Assembly: GCF_051131155.1 (NCBI RefSeq)
Contig: NZ_CP159508.1
Location: forward strand, 2,356,001 to 2,420,000
From: Pseudanabaena minima
Lineage (GTDB): Bacteria; Cyanobacteriota; Cyanobacteriia; Pseudanabaenales; Pseudanabaenaceae
Length of the DNA: 64,000 bases
Reading direction: 5' to 3'
The notes below the pieces were generated by a model that was not told the origin of the DNA, ran no database searches, and worked only from the letters and a program-made list of their open reading frames with translations. Position 1 is the stretch's first letter, and every line of letters begins with the position of its first letter. Made by a program: the position numbers and the translations under genes. Shown piece after piece: positions 51,305 to 59,622 of the stretch.

Positions 51305-51907
51305 ATGATTAAACTGCATGGTCACGAAATCTCTGGTAACAGCTACAAAGTACGTTTGATGTTGTCATTGCTCAATCTTGAGTATGAATGGGTGAGAGTC
51401 AATCTCATGAAAGGCGAACATAAATCGCCAGAGTATTTAGCAAAGAATCCTTTTGGACAAGTACCTTTGCTAGTCGATGATGAAACTCAAATTGCTGATG
51501 CTCAGGCGATTTTGGTCTATTTAGCCAGAAAGTATGGTGGCGAACAATGGCTACCTACCGATGCATTACCAATGGCGCAAGTAGTTCGTTGGTTGTCAAC
51601 GGCTGCGGGTGAAGTGCGTCAAGGGCCAGAGAATGCCAGACTGTTCTATCTATTTGGCACAGGCACGAAGATCAATATTGAACGCGCCACTGAAAAATCT
51701 CATTTCATTCTCAAACACCTTGATCAACATTTGAGTACCAGAACTTGGCTAGAGTGCGATCGCCCTACGATTGCCGATGTCGCTATCTATCCCTACATTT
51801 CACTGGCTAAGGATGGCAAAATTGAACTGGATACTTACGCGCATGTTTTAAGTTGGATGGAGCGATTTCAGGGGCTATCTGGCTATGTACCAATGTTAGG
51901 AGTATAA
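51305..51907 (+). CDS. Glutathione S-transferase family protein
   Basis: 200 residues. Thioredoxin-like N-domain with GNSYKVRLMLSLLNLEYEWVRVNL, KNPFGQVPLLVDDETQIADAQAILVYLARKYG; helical C-domain ending with WLECDRPTIADVAIYPYISLA. The catalytic region has Ser rather than Cys or Tyr at the N-cap (GNSYKV). First gene of the TetR-linked set; suggests detoxification of an electrophile. Preceded by the two operator candidates. Confidence 0.92.
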   Translation: MIKLHGHEISGNSYKVRLMLSLLNLEYEWVRVNLMKGEHKSPEYLAKNPFGQVPLLVDDETQIADAQAILVYLARKYGGEQWLPTDALPMAQVVRWLSTAAGEVRQGPENARLFYLFGTGTKINIERATEKSHFILKHLDQHLSTRTWLECDRPTIADVAIYPYISLAKDGKIELDTYAHVLSWMERFQGLSGYVPMLGV

Positions 51908-51911
51908 ACCG

Positions 51912-52505
51912 ATGCCCAGACAATTTGGCACGATCGCTTTCACTCCCGCCGTAAAAGCAATACAAGAAAAAATGGGTTCCCGTGAGAACTACGAGCGCTT
52001 TGTGGCAAATGGAGCCGACAATAACACTGTTACTCCCGACATTGCTCAATTTATTGCGAGTATGGAAGGATTTTATCTTGGGACTGTTACTTCCAATGGA
52101 TATCCTTATATTCAGTTTCGTGGCGGTAAGGCAGGATTTTTAAAGGTTCTTGATGAGAAAACGTTGGGCTTTGCTGATTATCGCGGCAATGTGCAGTATA
52201 TCTCAGTGGGCAATCTTTCGGAACATGATAAAGCATTCCTATTTTTAATGGATTATCGGAACCGTCATCGTTTGAAAATCCTCGGTCGTGCAAGGATTGT
52301 GGAAGATGATACTAATATTCTTGCTCAAGTTCAAGATCGAGACTATCCAGCCACCGTAGAACGAGCGATCATTTTTGAGATCGAAGGTTGTGATTGGAAC
52401 TGTCCGCAACATATTCCTGTGCGCTATTCACAAGCTGAAGTGGAAGCAATGCAAGCTAGAATTAGTGAATTAGAGCAACTTCTAGCAGAGGCTAAGAACT
52501 CATAA
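51912..52505 (+). CDS. Pyridoxamine 5'-phosphate oxidase-like flavin-binding protein
   Basis: 197 residues of the split beta-barrel PPOX type: IAQFIASMEGFYLGTVTSNGYPYIQFRGGKAGFLKVLDE, then LGFADYRGNVQYISVGNL and MDYRNRHRLKILGRARIVED. These proteins bind FMN or F420 and can reduce or oxidise diverse small molecules. A short helical tail (QARISELEQLLAEAKNS) is added. Starts 4 bp after the GST gene; tight operon. Confidence 0.9.
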   Translation: MPRQFGTIAFTPAVKAIQEKMGSRENYERFVANGADNNTVTPDIAQFIASMEGFYLGTVTSNGYPYIQFRGGKAGFLKVLDEKTLGFADYRGNVQYISVGNLSEHDKAFLFLMDYRNRHRLKILGRARIVEDDTNILAQVQDRDYPATVERAIIFEIEGCDWNCPQHIPVRYSQAEVEAMQARISELEQLLAEAKNS

Positions 52506-52507
52506 CT

Positions 52508-53161
52508 ATGAAACTTCATGCAGATCTAAGCCAGCGTGTTGTCATCGAAAGTGAATCCCTCGATTGGGTAGATTCCCCCATGATAGGTGTCCAGCGCCGA
52601 ATGCTCGAACGAGATGGCGAAGAAGTCGCAAGGGCAACCTCAATTGTGCGATATGCTCCTGACTGTCATTTCTCAGCGCATACCCACGGTGGCGGCGAGG
52701 AGTTTTTGGTCTTAGAGGGCATTTTCTCTGATGAGTATGGAGACTATCCTGCGGGAACCTATATTCGTAATCCTGTGGGTTCAACCCATACGCCTTTTAG
52801 CAAAGAGGGTTGCACGATTTTAGTCAAGCTTTGGCAAATGCATCCTGATGATCAACAACGAGTAGCGATCGCCACCAAGGAATCGCCTTGGGCTAATGGC
52901 TTAGTCAAGGGCTTACAAGTAATGCCATTGCATAGCTATGGAACCGAGAATGTTGCCCTCGTGAAATGGGATGCAGGTACTTACTTTCAGCCTCATATGC
53001 ATTTAGGCGGCGAAGAAATCTTTGTGGTGGATGGAGTCTTTGAGGATGAGTTTGGAGCTTATCCTAAAGGGACTTGGCTGCGGAATCCTAGTGGCAGTCG
53101 GCATATGCCGTTTAGCAAATCAGGCTGTCTGATTTATGTCAAAGTAGGACATCTGGGCTAA
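52508..53161 (+). CDS. Double cupin protein (ChrR-like)
   Basis: 217 residues with two homologous cupin units: HTHGGGEEFLVLEGIFSDEYGDYPAG near residue 60 and HMHLGGEEIFVVDGVFEDEFGAYPKG near 160, each followed by a THTPFSKEGC or RHMPFSKSGC motif. Both carry the metal-binding His/Glu set. This is the cupin seen in ChrR anti-sigma factors, but there is no sigma-binding domain, so it is probably an enzyme or sensor. 2 bp after the PPOX gene. Confidence 0.9.
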   Translation: MKLHADLSQRVVIESESLDWVDSPMIGVQRRMLERDGEEVARATSIVRYAPDCHFSAHTHGGGEEFLVLEGIFSDEYGDYPAGTYIRNPVGSTHTPFSKEGCTILVKLWQMHPDDQQRVAIATKESPWANGLVKGLQVMPLHSYGTENVALVKWDAGTYFQPHMHLGGEEIFVVDGVFEDEFGAYPKGTWLRNPSGSRHMPFSKSGCLIYVKVGHLG

Positions 53162-53195
53162 TCTATTTTCTGTTTTTATCGTTGCTTTTAAAGGT

Positions 53196-53765
53196 ATGAA
53201 AACGCAAAGTATTCTGTCTAACTTCGTTCTATATGGTCGCTCGATATGGCAGATAGTGCGATCGCGTCTTAGTCCTAAAAAAGGACTCGAAGATATCTTG
53301 AACTATCGATATATCTCAGACAAATTAGCTACAAGTGGTCAACCAACCGCCGCAGAACTGGAATTAATTAGTCAAGCAGGATATAAGACTATTCTCAATT
53401 TAGCTCCGCCAACTGCTTCCAATGCTCTACCAGAGGAACAAGCGATCGCGACTAGTTTGGGAATGAATTACATTAACATCCCCGTAGTTTGGGATAATCC
53501 GACAATGGCAGACTTTAATCAGTTTTGCGAAGTGATGGATAATCACAAAGATCAACTAATTTTTGTCCATTGTGCGATGAATATGCGCGTATCTGCATTC
53601 ATGTATCTCTATCGTCATTTGAAGATGGGATTCCCTGCGTCAGAAGCGTATTCCGCCATGAAAACCATCTGGGAACCTAACGCTACTTGGCAAAACTTCA
53701 TCGAAACTGCGATCGCTTCTAGTTCCAATGACTTCCGATCAAATGAACTACAAGAGAATTTTTAA
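53196..53765 (+). CDS. Dual-specificity phosphatase-like / DUF442-type protein
   Basis: 189 residues. YRYISDKLATSGQPTAAELELISQAGYKTILNLAPP is the start of the beta-lactamase-hydrolase-like (DUF442) phosphatase fold, and LIFVHCAMNMRVSAFMYLYRH gives the CxxxxxR P-loop in a reduced form. It may be a phosphatase or sulphur-handling protein. The last residues (about NELQENF) are encoded inside a family-B hairpin repeat, so the C-terminus was apparently altered by the repeat. 34 bp after the cupin gene. Confidence 0.85.
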   Translation: MKTQSILSNFVLYGRSIWQIVRSRLSPKKGLEDILNYRYISDKLATSGQPTAAELELISQAGYKTILNLAPPTASNALPEEQAIATSLGMNYINIPVVWDNPTMADFNQFCEVMDNHKDQLIFVHCAMNMRVSAFMYLYRHLKMGFPASEAYSAMKTIWEPNATWQNFIETAIASSSNDFRSNELQENF

Positions 53766-53831
53766 AAGCATTGCAAAGCAATGCTTTTAAAAATTCTCTT
53801 GGTTTGGCTTTAAGTACAAAGCGTTGTAAAT
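53729..53831 (-). repeat. Family-B hairpin repeat, copy 5 (inverted, overlaps a gene end)
   Basis: Exact hairpin 53751-53801 with 24-bp arms and AAA loop; the downstream flank (TTGGTTTGGCTTTAAGTAC..AGCGTTGTAA) is the inverted left end of the family. The upstream flank runs into the coding sequence of the phosphatase-like protein. Confidence 0.8.
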
Positions 53832-53857
53832 TAACTATCATCTAAATCTTAAAAATC

Positions 53858-54280
53858 ATGGAAACTAAACCACCTCTTCCTCCATTTACCCTAGAAACTG
53901 CCAAAGCCAAAATCCAAGCTGCGGAAAATGCTTGGAATACTCGCGATCCCGAGCGCGTAGCCCTTGCCTATACCGAAGATTCTGAATGGCGCAATCGTAA
54001 TGAATTTGTAAATGGACGCGATGAGATTAGAGAATTTCTCAAACGTAAATGGGCAAAAGAACTTGACTATCGATTGAGAAAAGAACTTTGGTGCTTTATG
54101 GACAATCGCATTGCAGTACGATTTGAGTATGAATATCATGACGAAGCTGGTAACTGGTATCGTGCCTACGGCAATGAAAATTGGGAATTCGCAGAAAATG
54201 GCTTGATGATGCGCCGCTTTGCTAGCATTAACGATCTTGCGATCCAAGAAAGCGATCGCAAGTTTCGCTGGGAACGTTAA
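53858..54280 (+). CDS. DUF1348 family (NTF2-like) protein
   Basis: 140 residues, very conserved family look: ETAKAKIQAAENAWNTRDPERVALAYTEDSEWRNRNEFVNGRDEI, FLKRKWAKELDYRLRKELWCF and NWYRAYGNENWEFAENGLMMRRFASIND. An NTF2-type alpha+beta barrel that may bind a small ligand. Last gene of the TetR-linked set, 92 bp after the previous gene, separated by a repeat, so co-transcription is less certain. Confidence 0.93.
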   Translation: METKPPLPPFTLETAKAKIQAAENAWNTRDPERVALAYTEDSEWRNRNEFVNGRDEIREFLKRKWAKELDYRLRKELWCFMDNRIAVRFEYEYHDEAGNWYRAYGNENWEFAENGLMMRRFASINDLAIQESDRKFRWER

Positions 54281-54282
54281 AT

Positions 54283-54354
54283 TTACAGCGCTTTGCGCTC
54301 AAACCTAAACCAAGAAAACTTTTAAAAGCATTGCTTCGCAATGCTTTTAAAAGT
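54283..54354 (+). repeat. Family-B hairpin repeat, copy 3
   Basis: Left flank TTACAGCGCTTTGCGCTC, AAACCTAAACCAAGA; hairpin 54318-54354 with 17-bp arms (ACTTTTAAAAGCATTGC) and TTC loop. Starts 2 bp after the DUF1348 stop. Confidence 0.85.
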
Positions 54355-54529
54355 AACGTAGGGTGCGTTCATGAAATGAAATGCACCAAGTAAATCTATT
54401 TAGAACCTATTCTATTATTCCAGAGATATCCATCTAAACAAACAAGCTATTTTCTCAAGCTTGTGAGCGATCTTATAAGCTATGGATTGAGTCATTCTCA
54501 AATATCTATGAGGATGATAAAATCCCGCA

Positions 54530-55372
54530 ATGATCGACAACATTTGTAAATTCTTAGCAGAAACTTTCCCCACCGACTTTGCCAGTTGGCTGTTAGGAGA
54601 ACCCATTGCGTTTACCAAACTCGAACCATCGGAACTCTCCGTCGAACCAATTCGGGCTGATTCAGTGATATTACTAAAATCATTAAGAAAGATCCTCCAC
54701 ATAGAGTTTCAGACCGACCCAAACAAAAACATCCCCTTCCGCATGACTGATTACCTGTTGAGATTGCATCGACAATTTCCAGACAGGGAAATCTATCAAG
54801 TCGTGATATATCTCACACCCAGCGAATCAAACCTTGTTTACGAAACCACATTTAACCTTGGCGGACTAAGCCATCAATTTAACGTCATCAGGCTTTGGGA
54901 ACAGCCCACAGAAATATTTCAGCAATACCAAGGACTACTCCCCTTTGCCACACTCTCACAAACCGATGACCCTGAAGAAACCTTAAGACAAGTAGCCAAG
55001 CAAATCGAACAAATTAGCGATAAACAAGTACAGAGCAACGTAGCCGCATCGACAGCTATAATATCAGGTATAGCCCTGAATAAAGAAATCATCCAAAGAC
55101 TTTTGAGGAGCGAAATCATGAAAGAATCAGTTATTTATCAAGAAATCTTGCTTGAGGGTGAAGCTAAAGGTATAGCCAAAGGCGAAGCCAAAGGCAAAAC
55201 TGAAGAAAGAAACCAAATCGCCATAAACATGATTCGTTCCAACATTTCCTTAGAATTAATTGCCCAATTTACAGGACTAACCCTCAAACAAGTCCAAAAG
55301 TTACAAAAAATTTCTGTAAAACATCCCAAGCCTCTGAAATCAGCAAAAACAAAGCGATCGCCAAAATCTTAA
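54530..55372 (+). CDS. Rpn family PD-(D/E)XK nuclease/transposase-like protein
   Basis: 280 residues. DFASWLLGEPIAFTKLEPSELSVEPIRADSVIL then LHIEFQTDPNKNIPFRMTDYLLRLHRQF gives the conserved Asp and ExQ motif of the Rpn (recombination-promoting nuclease) group. A short repeat KGIAKGEAKGKTEE near residue 225 precedes the helical tail SLELIAQFTGLTLKQVQKLQ, also typical. Rpn proteins are implicated in recA-independent DNA exchange or phage defence; role here unknown. Confidence 0.9.
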   Translation: MIDNICKFLAETFPTDFASWLLGEPIAFTKLEPSELSVEPIRADSVILLKSLRKILHIEFQTDPNKNIPFRMTDYLLRLHRQFPDREIYQVVIYLTPSESNLVYETTFNLGGLSHQFNVIRLWEQPTEIFQQYQGLLPFATLSQTDDPEETLRQVAKQIEQISDKQVQSNVAASTAIISGIALNKEIIQRLLRSEIMKESVIYQEILLEGEAKGIAKGEAKGKTEERNQIAINMIRSNISLELIAQFTGLTLKQVQKLQKISVKHPKPLKSAKTKRSPKS

Positions 55373-55447
55373 TGGCAGAGTAATCTGGTGAACTAAAAGT
55401 TGACCTCATCACGGACAATTTCTGAATTACCACTAGATTTTTTCTGT

Positions 55448-55470
55448 AAAGCCGCGATGAGCGCGGCTTT
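55448..55470 (-). terminator. Terminator of the CBM20-SGNH-DUF1796 gene
   Basis: AAAGCCGC / GCGGCTTT around GATGAGC, flanked by T on the + strand, 6 bp from the stop at 55476. Confidence 0.7.
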
Positions 55471-55475
55471 TTCGT

Positions 55476-57752
55476 TTAAGGATTTGGTGGACACCAGAAT
55501 AGATTTTGACTAGATATGCCAAGAGATTCGAGAATCTCCTTCATGGTTTTAGTACATTCCATCCAATATTCTTGGTTGTCATACATCCAGTCGGGACTGA
55601 AGTGGAGATCATAATGAAGTAGATTGGGAATATTCGCAAACTCATCAGATGTTTGCTTAGAAATAAGCAACACACGGAATGGTTTGCCCATGCATTTAAT
55701 TGTTAGCTTCTCAATCAGGTCTAGTACATAGTCGCGATTAGTTACACCAGTACGCACAAATAAAACTTCATCGCAATGATCCAAAGTGTATAAAAACCTC
55801 TTTGCCCGCGCCGAATAGCGAACACGCATTCTTTCATGAATCGGCTGCATATTATTCGCAGGATCATCAGTATCTTCAACTTCATGTCCAAAAGATAATC
55901 CAGACCATTTAGAATGATAAATGCGGCGATCGGTAGGGTTGTAGTGCAAATAAGCAGGATTCCATAGATCTTTGAAGTCATTGACTACTAGATCCGTCAC
56001 ATCACCAAGGTTAGTTGATCGCGCTAAGTCAAAGGGAAATGCAGGTCCATCATATTCCATTTTGTACAGGAGCATTCTCGCAGCACAGCGATCGCCTAAT
56101 GGCAAAATGGCAATGCGATTAATTTCTGATAGTTTACATTTGTATTTGAGCAACATTGTCGATTTGACTGGTGCTTTGACTCGACTCTCTAAACCCTGTT
56201 CGCCAATCATCATCGTCCGAAATGGTGCTTCTGGATTAGCTGGATCGTGATAAACTCCTGCAGGCATGGCTGCTAGAGCAGACCGAATTTCTTTCCACAT
56301 CGGATGAATGTTATATTCTTCATCAGACTCATTGATAATCCGAATTGTGCGATCGCCTTCCTTGAGAATACCTAGATGTCCATCATAGTAAAGAATTTCT
56401 GCGTTTTGAGGAGCAAAAAACTTGAGGGCAGAGCAATATTGAAGATCGACTCCAATCGGAATTTTAACTGTATTCTCAATTGATCCATTAAACCCAACTG
56501 AAAGCAATGGAACTAAGCCTAACTCATCATTTTTAGAGACATATGATGTGCCGAAGGTTAAGCCAGCTTTGCGCTTCAGTGCTTCTTGTAATTCCTTCCA
56601 AGTAGGAGTGATATTGTAAGTATATTCAGACTTATTGATAATTCTTAAGGTCTGAGCATCAGGGTTAGCAAACACTTGAAATCCATATTTATCCTCATAA
56701 ATAGAAATCTCGGATGTTTTACTAGAATGCATTATTAGTCTTTGTGCTTGCGATCGCTGAACGCGAGCAATCTGGAAAATGTCGAGATTAATCGCTTGAA
56801 ACATTAGCTCATGTCCTTTGGTATTGGGATGAGCCACATCTAAAGATATGCCAGACTTCCAGCCTCCATAACCATTGTCCAACACATCCAACCAATCGAG
56901 AATAGGAACTCCCCACTTCAACATACGATGGTAAGTATCGCGTAGCAGCCAATTATGTTCGGGGTTGTAGTCTCCATGCGGATATAGACCACCAATAATA
57001 GGTAAAGCACCTAAATCTTGAGTCATCTTGATCAATTGGAGGAGACCACTCTCAAAGCGACGCTGTACCGCTCGGCGATCATGAGGACGACAATAGGCTA
57101 GCCCTTCATTTCCTAAGGAAAGAGCAATAATGACTACATCTGGTTTTTCAGGCGCAACAACTGAAGCGAAGCGTTCAATCGTGCTGGTGACATTTGCGCC
57201 CAATTGCGATCGATTGACTAAATGATGCCCATATTTTTCTTGCAAAGCTTGTCCTAGTTGACTTGCCCAACCCCTGAGCAACCAAGCACTGCATCCCATC
57301 GCCACAGAACTACCGATGACTAAGACTTTGAGTCCATCTTGTGAGTGTATTGCTGATTTTCCATCTGGTTCTGAGGCGATCGCCTTTTCCAAATATCCAT
57401 AGGGTAAGGCGGGAATATAACCAAAAGCATTGTCATCAACAATAATTGTCGAAGTTGGGGAATTCATGTGTTCTAGCTCAATGGGAACCCATCGATTAGA
57501 ATCATTTTCATATTCCCATACAGGTTTACCATTGGCAGCAACTCGTACATATTTATATTCGATTTTTGCTTCAGGATCAGGCAAGGTTAAGGGATCAATT
57601 GTTACATCTACCCACCAAATTGGGTAGCGATCGCCTGATGTACGCAAAGGTAAATATTTTTTAATGTCCCATGATCCCAATTGAGGAATCGAACCGACGA
57701 TACCAATCATTTCCCCACTTTGAGTGGGAGCTTTTACCTGAAATCGATACAT
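55476..57752 (-). CDS. CBM20 - SGNH hydrolase - DUF1796 fusion protein
   Basis: 758 residues. Residues 1-110: starch-binding CBM20 (GIVGSIPQLGSWDIKKYLPLRT, IEYKYVRVAANGKPVWEYENDSNR). Residues about 145-335: SGNH/GDSL-type lipase-esterase (VLVIGSSVAMGCSAW as block I, QLGANV as block II, ALSLGNEG as block III, DVAHPNTKG as block V). Residues 360-515: two copies of a short unit with LRIINKSEYTYNITPTWKELQEALK and IRIINESDEEYNIHPMWKEIRSAL. Residues about 535-750: DUF1796 putative cysteine peptidase (LPLGDRCAARMLLYKM, GPAFPFDLARST, VLFVRTGVTNRDYV). No signal peptide. The combination is unusual; activity may be on glycan ester substrates. Confidence 0.8.
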   Translation of the reverse strand: MYRFQVKAPTQSGEMIGIVGSIPQLGSWDIKKYLPLRTSGDRYPIWWVDVTIDPLTLPDPEAKIEYKYVRVAANGKPVWEYENDSNRWVPIELEHMNSPTSTIIVDDNAFGYIPALPYGYLEKAIASEPDGKSAIHSQDGLKVLVIGSSVAMGCSAWLLRGWASQLGQALQEKYGHHLVNRSQLGANVTSTIERFASVVAPEKPDVVIIALSLGNEGLAYCRPHDRRAVQRRFESGLLQLIKMTQDLGALPIIGGLYPHGDYNPEHNWLLRDTYHRMLKWGVPILDWLDVLDNGYGGWKSGISLDVAHPNTKGHELMFQAINLDIFQIARVQRSQAQRLIMHSSKTSEISIYEDKYGFQVFANPDAQTLRIINKSEYTYNITPTWKELQEALKRKAGLTFGTSYVSKNDELGLVPLLSVGFNGSIENTVKIPIGVDLQYCSALKFFAPQNAEILYYDGHLGILKEGDRTIRIINESDEEYNIHPMWKEIRSALAAMPAGVYHDPANPEAPFRTMMIGEQGLESRVKAPVKSTMLLKYKCKLSEINRIAILPLGDRCAARMLLYKMEYDGPAFPFDLARSTNLGDVTDLVVNDFKDLWNPAYLHYNPTDRRIYHSKWSGLSFGHEVEDTDDPANNMQPIHERMRVRYSARAKRFLYTLDHCDEVLFVRTGVTNRDYVLDLIEKLTIKCMGKPFRVLLISKQTSDEFANIPNLLHYDLHFSPDWMYDNQEYWMECTKTMKEILESLGISSQNLFWCPPNP

Positions 57753-57796
57753 AGAGATGTCTTCTGTGGATAGGGAGGAGTCAGTTCTGCCTAGCT

Positions 57797-57884
57797 ATAA
57801 CGCTTTGCGCTCAAACCCAAACTAATAGATTTTTTGAAAGCATTGCTTTGTAACGCTTTCAAAAAATCTGTTGTAGTTCGGTTC
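57797..57884 (+). repeat. Family-B hairpin repeat, copy 2
   Basis: Left flank ATAACGCTTTGCGCTC, AAACCCAAACTAA; hairpin 57827-57869 with arms AGATTTTTTGAAAGC / GCTTTCAAAAAATCT and an imperfect apex; right flank GGTTCGATAATTGC. Confidence 0.8.
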
Positions 57885-58035
57885 GATAATTGCTGTATGT
57901 CTTAATAAGACATGCTATAGCTTTAACAACCATTAGTATTTTTGGCGATCACATCAGGTTTGAACTGTTTTAGAAACTATCATTCATTAGGTTTTAAGTC
58001 TGTTTTAGAAACTACAGCTAATTATCCAGAAATAT

Positions 58036-58139
58036 TAAGTACCTATGCAAAATAAATTACCAAAACCCATAAAGTTTTGCCCCTGCGGGGCGAAACTTTA
58101 TGGGTTTTGCTTGGTAATAAATTATGCCTAGCTACTTAT
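58036..58139. repeat. 103-bp MITE, copy 2, with target duplication
   Basis: Ends TAAGTACCTATGCAAAATAA and, inverted, TAAGTAGCTAGGCATAATTT. Directly flanked by TCCAGAAATAT (58025-58035) and the same 11-mer at 58140-58150. The central stem differs from copy 1 at several positions, mostly on both arms. Confidence 0.9.
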
Positions 58140-58213
58140 TCCAGAAATATCGTTATTGATTCGCCAAAATTAAATGACAACTATAGCAAAGCAAGTTTTG
58201 CTTAGGACATAAA

Positions 58214-58262
58214 ACCCAAGAAGTGAGGAGCGGCGCTTCGCGCCGCTCCTCACTTCTTGGGT
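58214..58262. terminator. Long perfect hairpin upstream of pgk
   Basis: Two exact 23-bp arms, GGCGC-TTC-GCGCC apex. Same architecture as at 4792. Confidence 0.7.
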
Positions 58263-58378
58263 ATAGACAAGGCTTTGCATAGCCTCTTATTTTTTTGGGG
58301 TTTAAACTGGACGGAATTCTGTAAAATTATTAAGACATTGTAAAAAAGCAACTTTATATACTACGAGTATAAAAATTT

Positions 58379-59581
58379 ATGGCGAAGAAAAGTCTTGCAA
58401 GTTTGACTGCGGCGGAATTGGCAGGCAAAAAAGTTTTAGTAAGAGTTGATTTTAACGTTCCTCAAGACGAAACTGGCAAAATTACCGACGATACCCGTAT
58501 TCGAGCCGCATTACCAACTATTAAATACCTTACCGAAGCTGGTGCTCGCGTAATCCTCACCAGTCACTTTGGTAGACCTAAGGGCGTTACCGAAAGCCTC
58601 CGCCTCAACCCTGTAGCAGTGCGTTTATCAGAGTTACTCGGCAAACCTGTAGTTAAGACCGATGACTGCATTGGTGATGCGGTCGCAGCTCAAGTTAATG
58701 CTCTCAACAATGGCGATGTCGCTTTGTTGGAAAACGTGCGTTTTTATCCTGAAGAAGAAAAGAACGATCCCGAATTTGCTAAAAAACTAGCATCTTTAGC
58801 TGATATTTACGTAAATGACGCTTTTGGTACTGCTCACCGTGCCCATGCTTCGACGGAAGGCGTGACCAAATACCTCAGCACCTCAGTGGCTGGCTTCTTG
58901 TTGGATAAAGAATTGCAGTATCTCAGTGGTGCGATCGACAATCCTCAACGTCCTCTAGCGGCGATCGTTGGTGGCTCTAAGGTTTCTAGCAAGATCGGCG
59001 TTATCGAAACTTTGCTGGACAAAGTTGATGTGTTACTGCTCGGCGGCGGCATGATCTTCACCTTCTACAAAGCTCGCGGCTTAAGTGTTGGCAAGTCTTT
59101 GGTTGAGGAAGATAAGCTAGATTTGGCTCGCGCCCTCGAAAAGAAAGCAGCAGATCGTGGAGTCAAGTTCTTGTTGCCTACGGATGTAGTTGTAGCTGAT
59201 AACTTCAAGCCTGATGCTAATTCCCAAACCGTGAGCATTGACAATATTCCCGATGGTTGGATGGGCTTGGATATTGGTCCTGACTCTGTGAAAGTGTTCC
59301 AAGCTGCGCTTGCTGAATGCAAATCTGCAATCTGGAATGGACCTATGGGTGTGTTTGAGTTTGATAAGTTTGCGGTTGGTACTGAGGCGATCGCGCATAC
59401 TCTTGCTGATCTCACAGCCACTGGCACAATTACCATTATCGGCGGCGGTGACTCTGTAGCTGCGGTTGAGAAGGTTGGTGTTGCTGACAAGATGAGCCAC
59501 ATCTCCACTGGTGGTGGTGCAAGCTTAGAACTGCTCGAAGGCAAAATTTTGCCTGGTATCGCAGCTTTGAACGAAGCTTAA
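58379..59581 (+). CDS. pgk: Phosphoglycerate kinase
   Basis: 400 residues. Transfers phosphate between 1,3-bisphosphoglycerate and ADP in glycolysis and, in reverse, in the Calvin cycle. KKVLVRVDFNVPQDE, ILTSHFGRPKG, LLENVRFYPEEEKNDPEFAKKLA, DAFGTAHRAHAST, IVGGSKVSSKI and the nucleotide-binding GGGDSVAAVEK with the hinge HISTGGGASLELLEGK are all intact. Ends 7 bp before a strong terminator. Confidence 0.98.
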   Translation: MAKKSLASLTAAELAGKKVLVRVDFNVPQDETGKITDDTRIRAALPTIKYLTEAGARVILTSHFGRPKGVTESLRLNPVAVRLSELLGKPVVKTDDCIGDAVAAQVNALNNGDVALLENVRFYPEEEKNDPEFAKKLASLADIYVNDAFGTAHRAHASTEGVTKYLSTSVAGFLLDKELQYLSGAIDNPQRPLAAIVGGSKVSSKIGVIETLLDKVDVLLLGGGMIFTFYKARGLSVGKSLVEEDKLDLARALEKKAADRGVKFLLPTDVVVADNFKPDANSQTVSIDNIPDGWMGLDIGPDSVKVFQAALAECKSAIWNGPMGVFEFDKFAVGTEAIAHTLADLTATGTITIIGGGDSVAAVEKVGVADKMSHISTGGGASLELLEGKILPGIAALNEA

Positions 59582-59587
59582 TAAACA

Positions 59588-59622
59588 AAAAAAGAAGCGG
59601 CGCTAAGCGCCGCTTCTTTTTT
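59588..59622. terminator. Bidirectional terminator between pgk and the COP23 gene
   Basis: 16-bp exact arms AAAAAAGAAGCGGCGC with TAA loop, reaching the convergent COP23 stop. Confidence 0.93.

Larger units (their letters stand above)
57753..58378. other. Gene-free region with family-B repeat, MITE and terminator-like hairpin
   Basis: 626 bp without a gene: family-B copy 2 (57797), the 103-bp MITE copy 2 (58036) with its target duplication, and a 23-bp-arm hairpin (58214). The last 100 bp should hold the pgk promoter; a TTAAGA..TTTATA pair with 17-bp spacing ends about 25 bp before the start but is weak. Confidence 0.6.
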
